Source of the DNA: CAZPBN01 sp964584935
Lineage (GTDB): Bacteria > Acidobacteriota > Aminicenantia > Aminicenantales > Aminicenantaceae
Length of the DNA: 24,817 nucleotides
Reading direction: 5' to 3'
NCBI GenBank assembly: GCA_964584935.1
Contig: CAZPBN010000025.1
Span: 1 to 24,817 of the forward strand
The translations under genes and the position numbers were made by a program. Below are positions 16,601-23,181 of this stretch, piece by piece. Within the stretch, counting starts at the first letter, position 1. Every line of letters begins with the position of its first letter. The notes beneath the pieces were generated by a model, which worked only from the letters and a program-made list of their open reading frames with translations, did not search any database and was not told the DNA's origin.

Positions 16601-18121
16601 TTATTTTTTTAAAAATTTTGCTTTAATCTGACCAAAAACTTTATAATCTGTTTCATCGAAACATCTAAATATATATAGGCTGAAAAAATAAGTTCCAAAT
16701 AGCAAACTAATCATCAATATTAAAGTATTTAACTTTATGTGTAATTGCATTTTTATCAAAAAAATTATTCCGCTTATACCTAGACAAATAAAAATATATT
16801 TCAAGTAATCATTTGTAAATGGATGAAGTCTATAAAGAAAGTAATTTTCTCCTAATGCAATCATACTAACTATGGAATACGATACACTTGTAGCAATAGC
16901 TGCTCCAACTATGCCCAAAGGAGGTATTAGAAGATAGGCTAAAATTAAATTGAGTATTACCATAATCAAAGAATTCACCATTAAATATCTAGTATTGCCG
17001 AAGGCTTCAAGGTTCATCCCTGTTGGTCCTACCGCAGAATTTACAAATCGGCCCGCAGCTAAGATAGCTAGTGCTATGGGCGCCGTTAAATATTTATTAG
17101 TAAAAAGAAGGGTTGTGATATTAGTTCCGAATATCAAGATTACTAAAAAAACAAATGCATTAATGAAAAAAATCCATTTGGATACTCTTTTATAATTTTG
17201 ATCAACTTCTTCAAGTTTGTCTTTTGATATTAATTCTGAGATTACAGGTTTATAAATCTGAGTAAATGAATGAAGTACTATTCCTAAAAAACTTACTATG
17301 TATATATATATTCTAAAACTCCCTACATCAGATGCTGAGGAGAATGCACCCAAGAAAATCAAACTGATTTGCCCTGAAGTTAATATAAGAATGTCATTTA
17401 TGCTCAATGGCCAAGAATATGAGAATATTTTTTTAAAAGAAATGGATTGTTTTACTACTTTGGAAAGAATGGATATTATTTTTTTTTTAAAGAAGTAAAA
17501 TGATAACAGTGAAGTCATGCTAAGAGAAAGAATATACAGCCAGGTCCATCCAATCAGACCTAGACCAAAGATTAAAACAATTGATGCAAATATTATTTTT
17601 GTAACAGGTATTGATATACGCTGAAAATAAACCTGATAACGTAATTCCTTATATCCAATAAATGAAAAGGATACAATTCTTATGAAGGTTAATAATGGAA
17701 TACTAAGTGCCATTATTTTTAATGTCAGGGACAGATCAATGTTTTCAAATATCTTGGTTGCAAGATATTCTGAATTTATATAGATAATGAATCCAATTAT
17801 AATACTAAAAACTGATGTGATTTTAACTATATTATAAATCAGTGTTTTTATTTTTCCTTGATTTCCTTCTGCATTGTAATAGGGAATAAATCTGTTTAAT
17901 GCTTTCGGCATTCCAATTAATACAAATATCAATGAAACTTTAATTATTGATTCAGCCAAAGAAAAAGTGCCGAATTCTTTAGGATTTAATGCCCTAGTAA
18001 GAATAATCAGCCAAAAATATGCTAAAATTGTTCCAATTAAAGCACCAGAGAAACCAATCCCTGATTCTTTAACTATTTTTAGTAGACTATTATGAGGGTT
18101 TCCCCATTGTCTGGACAACAA
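16601..18121 (-). CDS. wzx: Wzx-type oligosaccharide flippase
   Basis: This 506-residue integral membrane protein has about 12-14 hydrophobic segments throughout, matching the polysaccharide-synthase/MVF-type flippases. Early family-type stretches are ILTRALNPKEFGTFSLA and KALNRFIPYYNAEGN. It moves undecaprenyl-pyrophosphate-linked repeat units across the inner membrane. The start is a TTG at 18121, supported by AAAGGAG at a suitable distance upstream. The region is AT-rich. It heads a tight block with the sulfotransferase genes, so sulfated repeat units are its likely cargo. Confidence 0.88.
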   Translation of the reverse strand: MLSRQWGNPHNSLLKIVKESGIGFSGALIGTILAYFWLIILTRALNPKEFGTFSLAESIIKVSLIFVLIGMPKALNRFIPYYNAEGNQGKIKTLIYNIVKITSVFSIIIGFIIYINSEYLATKIFENIDLSLTLKIMALSIPLLTFIRIVSFSFIGYKELRYQVYFQRISIPVTKIIFASIVLIFGLGLIGWTWLYILSLSMTSLLSFYFFKKKIISILSKVVKQSISFKKIFSYSWPLSINDILILTSGQISLIFLGAFSSASDVGSFRIYIYIVSFLGIVLHSFTQIYKPVISELISKDKLEEVDQNYKRVSKWIFFINAFVFLVILIFGTNITTLLFTNKYLTAPIALAILAAGRFVNSAVGPTGMNLEAFGNTRYLMVNSLIMVILNLILAYLLIPPLGIVGAAIATSVSYSIVSMIALGENYFLYRLHPFTNDYLKYIFICLGISGIIFLIKMQLHIKLNTLILMISLLFGTYFFSLYIFRCFDETDYKVFGQIKAKFLKK

Positions 18122-18210
18122 AGGACTCCTTTAAGGTGTATTCTGTACCTGCAATCCACGATTTCATTTTATTCTCATTATGTCAATAAAAATTGGTAAG
18201 GTATGTCATT

Positions 18211-18342
18211 TTAGTGAGGATCTAACCGGTGTTCATCTGGTTGTTCGTAGTTATATTCTTCGGTAGGAATATTGACTGCAATGGATTCTTCCGGATCCAC
18301 ACACATCCAGCTATGGTAAATATTGGTTGGGTTATATCTAAC
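18211..18342 (-). pseudogene. C-terminal remnant of an RmlC-like 3,5-epimerase
   Basis: Directly after the rmlA stop, and in the same frame, 43 codons read YNPTNIYHSWMCVD, then AVNIPTEEYNYEQPDEHRL, then a stop. The NIPTxxYNYExPDExRL pattern is the C-terminal signature of dTDP-4-dehydrorhamnose 3,5-epimerase family cupins. The catalytic core is absent and there is no start codon. It marks a former rmlC-like gene downstream of rmlA. The remaining 18122-18210 holds the wzx ribosome binding site and no clear gene. Confidence 0.65.
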
Positions 18343-19233
18343 CTATTCATTTTGGTATTTGGTATAAGATAAATGGTCTTTATATACGTTCGTTAAATAC
18401 GTTTTGTAACTGCAATCCGGAACACTTTGAATATTCCTTTTTAACTGATCCAGGTCAATAAAGTTCATCATATATGCCACTTCTTCTAAGCAGGCTACTT
18501 TAAGACCTTGCCGGTTTTCAATAGCGCCGATAAATGATGTCGCCTCCATTAATGACTGCGGAGTCCCTGTGTCCAACCAAGCGACTCCCCGTCCGAATAA
18601 TTCTACTTTTAACTTCCCTCTTTTTAAATATTCTTTATTGGCATCGGTAATTTCCAGCTCGCCCCGGGCAGAGGGCTTTAAATTTTTCGAAATATTTACT
18701 ACTTCATTGTCATAAACATAGAGTCCGACTACGGCATAATTCGATTTGGGTTTATTGGGTTTTTCTTCTATAGACAAGACCCGTCCCTTACGGTCAAATT
18801 CTACGACCCCGTAGCGTTGGGGACTTTTCACATGATAGCCGAATACCGTAGCATTTGTATTGGCTTTTACCGCATTTCGGATGAAATCTAATTTACCATA
18901 GAATATATTATCTCCCAGTATCAATGTGACCGAATCATCGGCGATGAAATCTTCTCCCACAATAAAAGCGTCTGCAATTCCTTTAGGTTTTTCCTGGATC
19001 GCATAATGTATTTTTAATCCGAGATGGGAACCGTCTGAAAAGAGTTTTCGATACAAAGGGATTGTATCTTCATTTGATATTATGAGAATTTCTCTCAATC
19101 CAGCTAACATTAAAATGGACAAAGGATAATAAATCATGGGTTTATCATAAACCAGTATCAACTGTTTGCTATACACTTTAGACGCTGGATATAATCGGGA
19201 TCCCGCTCCTCCAGCCAGTATGATTCCTTTCAT
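18343..19233 (-). CDS. rmlA: Glucose-1-phosphate thymidylyltransferase
   Basis: This 296-residue enzyme makes dTDP-glucose from dTTP and glucose-1-phosphate, the entry to dTDP-rhamnose and related sugars. It shows the nucleotidyltransferase signature GGAGSRLYPASKVYSKQL (8-25), YDKPMIYYPLS, LGDNIFYG, the VEF then EEKPNKPKSN sugar-phosphate region, and DTGTPQSLMEA. The first motif differs slightly from the usual GGSGTRLYPxTxxxSKQL but keeps the Gly, Arg and Lys residues. rmlB and rmlD are not in the window and rmlC is only a remnant. The product may feed enzymes encoded elsewhere, or the gene may be left over. Confidence 0.92.
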   Translation of the reverse strand: MKGIILAGGAGSRLYPASKVYSKQLILVYDKPMIYYPLSILMLAGLREILIISNEDTIPLYRKLFSDGSHLGLKIHYAIQEKPKGIADAFIVGEDFIADDSVTLILGDNIFYGKLDFIRNAVKANTNATVFGYHVKSPQRYGVVEFDRKGRVLSIEEKPNKPKSNYAVVGLYVYDNEVVNISKNLKPSARGELEITDANKEYLKRGKLKVELFGRGVAWLDTGTPQSLMEATSFIGAIENRQGLKVACLEEVAYMMNFIDLDQLKRNIQSVPDCSYKTYLTNVYKDHLSYTKYQNE

Positions 19234-19272
19234 CTCTTCATGTCCTTAACCAAATTTGAGTATTTCATTGGT

Positions 19273-19425
19273 TTAATTCCTTAATCTTTTATTCAAATAA
19301 GAATTAACCGAGGCATAAATCTTTTGAATTTTATTCGATTCTGGTAAAACATTTCTTATTTTCTCAAGATATTTTCTCTGTTTTATCAGCTTAAAAGTTA
19401 GAGGGAAATTAACGTCATAAACCCA
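19273..19425 (-). pseudogene. Unidentified C-terminal gene fragment
   Basis: About 50 codons read WVYDVNFPLTFKLIKQR, then KYLEKIRNVLP, and end NSYLNKRLRN, then stop. The basic, helix-rich tail looks like the C-terminus of a glycosyltransferase, but I cannot name the family. It has no start of its own and is fused to the dehydrogenase fragment just upstream, in a different frame. Confidence 0.35.
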
Positions 19426-19486
19426 GGCCGATGATGCCGATAACAGCATTGTGGGATTTAATTTTGCTAAGAAGGGATTGTTTCAT
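19415..19486 (-). pseudogene. N-terminal fragment of a nucleotide-sugar dehydrogenase (copy 2)
   Basis: Twenty-three codons read MKQSLLSKIKSHNAVIGIIG then LGL and stop. This is the start of a UDP-GlcNAc/ManNAc 6-dehydrogenase up to the GxGxxG NAD-binding loop. The usual next residues are YVGLPL. The break is at the same Gly-Leu-Gly as in the copy at 22417. A 9-bp repeat tract ends two bases upstream of its ATG. Confidence 0.6.
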
Positions 19487-19488
19487 TT

Positions 19489-19533
19489 GCGTTAATTGCG
19501 TTTATAGCGTTGGTTGCGTTGGTTGGGTTTTAC
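19489..19533 (+). repeat. 9-bp tandem repeat tract A (5 units)
   Basis: Units in exact 9-bp register are GCGTTAATT, GCGTTTATA, GCGTTGGTT twice and a decayed GGGTTTTAC. The tract lies between the stop codon of the DUF5615 gene and the start of the dehydrogenase fragment. Confidence 0.85.
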
Positions 19534-19880
19534 AGGGGGCGAAAGCGGAATCCATCTGGATTCACGACTACAAGATGTTTCTTTAATCTATCTTTATATT
19601 TTGTCATAAGGACTTTTACTCTTTGGCGTTTCTTTTGAGCCTCATTCACATTAAACCGCAATAAAATAATTCCCTCAGCTTCTAACTTAAGTCGATAAAC
19701 AAGTTCCCCAAAATCTTTATCCTCTGTTATTATTATTCTTTTCTCATTCTTTGCCCTAACAAGTACCTCAGAATCAAGTGAGCCCGGATTATCCTCTGTA
19801 ACATATAAAACATCATGCCCTTGTTTTCTTAAAAAAGAAACTAATGCGGAATCACAGCATTCATCAACTAATAATTTCAC
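19530..19880 (-). CDS. DUF5615 PIN-like toxin (VapC45-type)
   Basis: This 116-residue protein opens KLLVDECCDSALVSFLRKQGH and has IITEDKDFGELVY and GIILLRF. These are the acidic residues (Asp6, Glu7, Asp54, Asp56) and layout of the DUF5615/Mut7-C-like PIN fold. Such proteins are predicted RNases of type II toxin-antitoxin pairs. The gene overlaps its DUF433 partner by 4 bp (ATGA), as expected for such a pair. Its stop codon lies in the last unit of a 9-bp repeat tract. It appears intact. Cleavage targets are unknown. Confidence 0.85.
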   Translation of the reverse strand: MKLLVDECCDSALVSFLRKQGHDVLYVTEDNPGSLDSEVLVRAKNEKRIIITEDKDFGELVYRLKLEAEGIILLRFNVNEAQKKRQRVKVLMTKYKDRLKKHLVVVNPDGFRFRPL

Positions 19881-20116
19881 AGCTTATTTCCGGAACTAAA
19901 AACAATCTCTTCTTCGCTTAAATAATCTGCTGCGAAATTTTGGGCAGCATAAATATCTTCAGGTTCTAAATGAGGATGATCCTTAATGATTTCTTTTACA
20001 GTCATTCCTGCGGCTAATTTACGCAAAATTTGTTCAACAGTAACTCGAGTCCCTTTAATAACTGGTTTCCCGAACATTATTTTTGGATTGATATCTATTC
20101 TTTTATGGATTTTCAT
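19877..20116 (-). CDS. DUF433 antitoxin (VapB45-type)
   Basis: This 79-residue protein opens KIHKRIDINPKIMFGKPVIKGTR and continues VTVEQILRKLAAGMTVKEII, then HPHLEPEDIYAAQNFAADYL. This is the canonical DUF433 pattern, including the GKPxIxGTR motif and the helix-turn-helix. It probably neutralises the downstream PIN-like toxin and represses the operon. The ATG is preceded by AAAGGAAAG. The pair lies between repeat tracts A and B. Confidence 0.88.
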   Translation of the reverse strand: MKIHKRIDINPKIMFGKPVIKGTRVTVEQILRKLAAGMTVKEIIKDHPHLEPEDIYAAQNFAADYLSEEEIVFSSGNKL

Positions 20117-20172
20117 TATCTTTCCTTTTTTAATAATAATAGCATAAATTTTAATTAAGTCTATTGTTTATT

Positions 20173-20235
20173 GCGTTGGTCGCGTTACTCGCGTTTATCG
20201 CGTTTATTGCGTTACTAGCGTTGGTTGGGTTTGGA
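20173..20235 (+). repeat. 9-bp tandem repeat tract B (7 units)
   Basis: The units are GCGTTGGTC, GCGTTACTC, GCGTTTATC, GCGTTTATT, GCGTTACTA, GCGTTGGTT and a decayed GGGTTTGGA, all in 9-bp register. The last 30 or so bases encode the C-terminus of the ATPase on the minus strand (QTQPTLVTQ) and its stop. Confidence 0.9.
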
Positions 20236-21523
20236 GGAGCCATTTCCAGAAAGGGGTGATTTTGATTTTTGTATCCCCTGCTTTTTCTTCTCCTTCTTCG
20301 TCCTCAGTGATGATAAGGAGATTTTTTACATTCAGTTCTTTATGGGCCTCTAGGAGTGCCTCTGTCTCTCTTTTTCTTGTGTTATTGTCTTCAAGAGATA
20401 AGGATACCTGAATCGCTTGGTTGACTTTCAATCCTTCTTTTATGAGAAAATCAACTTCTTTTCCTCTTTTTGATTTCCAATAATAGATTTCTTTGTTCCT
20501 GCGCAAGAGTTCTATAAAAACAAAATTCTCGTAAATGTGTCCTCTGTCTTGTGAGAATTTAAAAGCAATCGAACGTCTCAGAGCCGGATCAATGGAGTAA
20601 ATCTTTGATGGATTATAGATCTGTTTTTTTATAGAAAAATCAAAGAGATCTATACTAAAAAACAGATAGACATTTTCCAAAATCTCCAAGTAATTTTTTA
20701 CTGTGTTGAAACTTTTGACCTCTATTATGTCTTTGAGGCTGTTGTAACTGTGTGTTTTTCCCGTGTTGGAGGATAAAAATAAAATCAACTCCCTTATTTC
20801 TTTGGTGTTTTTTATGTTGTAGCGTGCGATGATATCTCGATAAATGATATCCTTAAGGTACTGTTCCAGGAGTGTGGCGTCTTTATTTTTCAGCACCTCG
20901 GGAAATCCTCCCAATTTGGTGTATTCTGCGAATAAACTTTTTATCTCAACTCTTTTTTCCCGGAGGTAAACATCATTTTTTTTAAATTGAATGTCTTTTA
21001 AAGCGAGGAATTCCCTGAAAGAGAACGGATAACAAGTGATTTTCCGGTTTCTTCCAGTGAGATCTGTGGCAATCTCTGAACTGAGGAGAGTGGCATTTGA
21101 ACCCGTGATGAATATTTTTATATGCTCAAATTCATACAGTCGATTAACCCATTTTTCCCAGCCTCTGATATTCTGAATCTCATCCAGAAAAACATACTTT
21201 TGCCCTTTTGGATGAAAGAGCTCTAAAAATGTTTCATAAAGAGGTTCAAAGTCATTATGTGAAAAATCAATAAATCTTTCATCTTCAAAATTCAGATAAA
21301 GAATATTATCATGCAGGATATCATAATGTTTCATAATATCAGTGCTGATTAATCTCATGAGTGAAGATTTTCCAGAGCGCCTGACACCTGTGATAATGAC
21401 TATTTCTTTTTGTTCGAGGTAAGATTTGATGGTCTCTTGATTTTCTCGGTTCACTAAGTCTTGAGCGGATAAAAATCTCTGTTTATGCTCTATGATTAAC
21501 TGCTTCAGCTTATTTTTTTCCAT
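20204..21523 (-). CDS. AAA ATPase with DUF4143 C-terminal domain (copy 1)
   Basis: This 439-residue protein has a Walker A motif GVRRSGKSS (46-54), a Walker B motif YVFLDEIQN (110-118) and a sensor-like FITGSNATLLSSE. The second half matches DUF4143 (KSKRGKEVDFLI, with the Glu/Asp pair of a restriction-endonuclease-like fold). This family is common in mobile and accessory regions, and its cellular role is unsettled. The extreme C-terminus is written by repeat tract B, so the natural end may have been replaced. Upstream is a 9-bp repeat pair and a dRS3-like hairpin. It shares architecture, not close sequence, with the ATPase at 24336. Confidence 0.85.
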   Translation of the reverse strand: MEKNKLKQLIIEHKQRFLSAQDLVNRENQETIKSYLEQKEIVIITGVRRSGKSSLMRLISTDIMKHYDILHDNILYLNFEDERFIDFSHNDFEPLYETFLELFHPKGQKYVFLDEIQNIRGWEKWVNRLYEFEHIKIFITGSNATLLSSEIATDLTGRNRKITCYPFSFREFLALKDIQFKKNDVYLREKRVEIKSLFAEYTKLGGFPEVLKNKDATLLEQYLKDIIYRDIIARYNIKNTKEIRELILFLSSNTGKTHSYNSLKDIIEVKSFNTVKNYLEILENVYLFFSIDLFDFSIKKQIYNPSKIYSIDPALRRSIAFKFSQDRGHIYENFVFIELLRRNKEIYYWKSKRGKEVDFLIKEGLKVNQAIQVSLSLEDNNTRKRETEALLEAHKELNVKNLLIITEDEEGEEKAGDTKIKITPFWKWLLQTQPTLVTQ

Positions 21524-21605
21524 GGAAATTATGGCTATATTGCAGTGCTATTGTAATTTTTCGGCACCTATATTGCAATAGCGGAGTAATATAAAAGTGT
21601 TACTT

Positions 21606-21623
21606 GCGTTTATTGCGTTAAAA
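21606..21623 (+). repeat. 9-bp tandem repeat tract C (2 units)
   Basis: GCGTTTATT and GCGTTAAAA form a minimal tract upstream of the ATPase gene, beside the dRS3-like palindrome. GCGAGAAAG-like pieces follow. Confidence 0.6.
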
Positions 21624-21659
21624 AAAGCGAGAAAGGCGAGACGAGCGAGAAAGCACTGG

Positions 21660-21679
21660 ATTCCCGCTGCTGCGGGAAT
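21660..21679. repeat. dRS3-like palindrome
   Basis: ATTCCCGC-TGCT-GCGGGAAT is a perfect 8-bp stem with a 4-base loop. It fits the ATTCCC-N8-GGGAAT form first described for neisserial dRS3 repeats and seen widely in other genomes, usually followed by GACA as here. On the minus strand it creates spurious frames. Confidence 0.75.
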
Positions 21680-21701
21680 GACAGAAGGAGAACGGGTATG
21701 A

Positions 21702-21755
21702 CACCTGCTTTCGCCAGCACAAGCTTTGCAGGTGCAGGCTCGAGCGGGAATGACA
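21702..21755. repeat. Second hairpin with half dRS3 repeat
   Basis: CACCTGC (21702-21708) pairs with GCAGGTG (21728-21734) around a 19-base loop. A half repeat GCGGGAATGACA (21744-21755) follows. It looks like a diverged or recombined second copy of the same repeat family. The 285 bases between the ATPase start and the dehydrogenase stop hold only these repeats. Confidence 0.55.
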
Positions 21756-21808
21756 TAAGGAGGACTGGAGCGAAGCAAGAGAACCAACGCCTCCGTAAAT
21801 AAAAGGAT

Positions 21809-22417
21809 TCATGGGACTCGTTTGTTTTGTCTAAGGGAAAACTTTGCTTTTATGATCTCATGGCGGTTGGATTTGACACGGCGTGTGGCATTGCGCGTAT
21901 CCACCACCAGCCGGGCGTTTTGAACAATCCATTCATAATCATAATCAGAATGGTCGGTTATGATCAAAACCGCATCCATCTCCTTTAGCAGCTTTTCACT
22001 CAGGGGCGATGATCGAAAATCCAAATCATATTTTCTCATATTGTGAATGCGGGGAACATACAGGTCATTGTAAAAGACTTTGGCGCCTTTTTTTTTCAAT
22101 CTGTCAATGATCTCCACGGCCGGAGATTCACGGACATCATCTGTGTCCTTTTTGTACGAAGCGCCGAGTACCAGTATTTTTGAGTTTTTTATACATTTTG
22201 TTTGGTTGTTGAGCGCGTCTGAGAGCTTCTCGAGCACATAGCCGGGCATGTTCGTATTGACCTCACCGGCCAGTTCAATGAAGCGGGTGCTGAAATCAAG
22301 CTCCCGGGCTTTCCAGGAAAGGTAGAAGGGGTCTATGGGAATACAGTGACCGCCCAGGCCCATAACGCCGATCTTTGCTGTGTGTGTTCGGATTTTTTCG
22401 AGAAGGGAATTTTTCAT
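21809..22417 (-). pseudogene. UDP-GlcNAc/ManNAc-type 6-dehydrogenase with internal in-frame deletion
   Basis: This 202-residue frame joins the first about 21 residues of a nucleotide-sugar dehydrogenase (SLLEKIRTHTAKIGVMGLG) directly to GGHCIPIDPFYLSWKAREL. That second block contains the catalytic cysteine and normally lies some 240 residues later. The C-terminal domain is otherwise intact (SKILVLGASYKKDTDDVRES, ITDHSDYDYEW). The whole NAD-binding Rossmann domain is gone, so it cannot act as a dehydrogenase. The join falls in a Gly-Leu-Gly that occurs at both normal sites, pointing to deletion between short matching sequences. Full-length members are about 420-440 residues. Confidence 0.85.
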
Positions 22418-22419
22418 TA

Positions 22420-22448
22420 TCGTTTATTCGGTTTGTCTGGTTGGTCTG
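22420..22448 (+). repeat. Degenerate 9-bp repeat tract (about 3 units)
   Basis: CGTTTATTC, GGTTTGTCT and GGTTGGTCT keep the 9-bp spacing of the xGTTxxT pattern, but the GCG core has decayed. The tract lies directly upstream of the dehydrogenase start, in the same relative place as tract A at the second dehydrogenase fragment. Confidence 0.5.
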
Positions 22449-22458
22449 AAAACAAACT

Positions 22459-22728
22459 TTAATACACTTCTTCGTGACTTCCTATATCAATGAGTAAGAT
22501 CCTATCTTTATTTATGAATTTGAAAATCACACGACAATCGTATGAACAACTAAAAGCCCATAACCCTTTTAACCTTCCTGTTAATTTATGGGTTCTCAAT
22601 TTGGAATTGAAGATGTCTTTAGAAAATAATTCTAGAGAATGCCAAAACTTCTCTTTAACCTCTTTATTGTTTTTAATTCTTTTATTATAAGAGCGCTTAA
22701 AGGATTGTTCTCAAGTGATCTCAATCAC
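22459..22728 (-). pseudogene. YafQ/RelE-type mRNA interferase toxin with in-frame UGA at codon 6
   Basis: The frame begins with GTG overlapping the antitoxin stop (GTGATTGA) and reads V-I-E-I-T, then TGA at 22711-22713, then EQSFKRSYNKRIKNN. EKFWHSLELFSKDIF, LRTHKLTGRLKGLWAFS, YDCRVIFKFIN and IDIGSHEEVY follow. Length (89 codons) and motifs match YafQ-type ribosome-dependent RNases. Family members commonly have an aromatic, often Trp, at the TGA position (IxWxxSFKR), so one TGG-to-TGA change is the simplest explanation. Toxin translation is probably abolished. An internal start would lose the first strand. Confidence 0.8.
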
Positions 22729-22936
22729 TTTCAAGATCCTTATGCAAATCCTTAACTGAACCAGATTTTACTTTGCCTTTTTGATAATTGTTTTCTGCCT
22801 CTGCTGCTCTTTTTGCGATCTTTTCTCTTTTGGCTTCTATAAGCTGTTTCTTGGCTATCTCAATTAAATATTCTCTTTCTTCAAGAGAGAGATGATTGAA
22901 ATCTTCTATGAGTTTATTTATAGTTGAGTTTCTCAT
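22721..22936 (-). CDS. Antitoxin of a YafQ-type toxin-antitoxin pair
   Basis: This 71-residue protein reads INKLIEDFNHLSLEEREYLI, KKQLIEAKREKIAKRAAEA and GSVKDLHKDLESD. This pattern is typical of small antitoxins or TA-associated proteins encoded just before YafQ-type toxins; it is mainly helical and charged. CAGGAAAAAA precedes the ATG. Its stop codon overlaps the toxin GTG, as expected for coupled TA genes. The antitoxin is intact although the toxin is interrupted. It lies between the degenerate tract at 22420 and tract D. Confidence 0.8.
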   Translation of the reverse strand: MRNSTINKLIEDFNHLSLEEREYLIEIAKKQLIEAKREKIAKRAAEAENNYQKGKVKSGSVKDLHKDLESD

Positions 22937-23034
22937 TTTTTTCCTGAGGCATTTATTTTACTTATTATCACCTATCTATTCTAGGAGTATTTTAGCTTAT
23001 TTCGCTCGTTTAGTCTATTACTCGCATTTTACTC

Positions 23035-23142
23035 GCATTACTTGGGTTTGTTGCGTTGGTTGCGTTTGTTGCGTTACTCGCGTTGCTTGCGTTGATTGCG
23101 TTTATAGCGTTGATTGCGTTATTTGCGTTTATAGCGTTGGAA
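23035..23142 (+). repeat. 9-bp tandem repeat tract D (12 units)
   Basis: Twelve consecutive units keep exact register, from GCATTACTT and GGGTTTGTT through GCGTTGGTT, GCGTTTGTT, GCGTTACTC, GCGTTGCTT, GCGTTGATT and GCGTTTATA to GCGTTGGAA. The fixed GCGTT is followed by a small set of dinucleotides (GG, TG, AC, GC, GA, TA, AT). Further decayed units (CTCGCATTTTA, TCGCTCGTTTA) lead in from about 23000. It fills the gap between the antitoxin promoter region and the ATPase stop. Confidence 0.92.
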
Positions 23143-23181
23143 CTGCACCCCGCAATTTGCAACGCCTAGAGTGAAAGCCCA

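Noticed and set aside
21548..21812. Two minus-strand frames across the dRS3-like repeats (CHSRSS-type peptides)
   Set aside because: These are well-known spurious translations of ATTCCCGC-type palindromes and have no gene-like features.
14972..22728. An alternative genetic code with UGA as a sense codon, suggested by two in-frame UGAs
   Set aside because: The wzy-like and antitoxin genes end in UGA at proper family lengths, Trp is encoded by TGG throughout, and only already decayed genes contain internal UGA.
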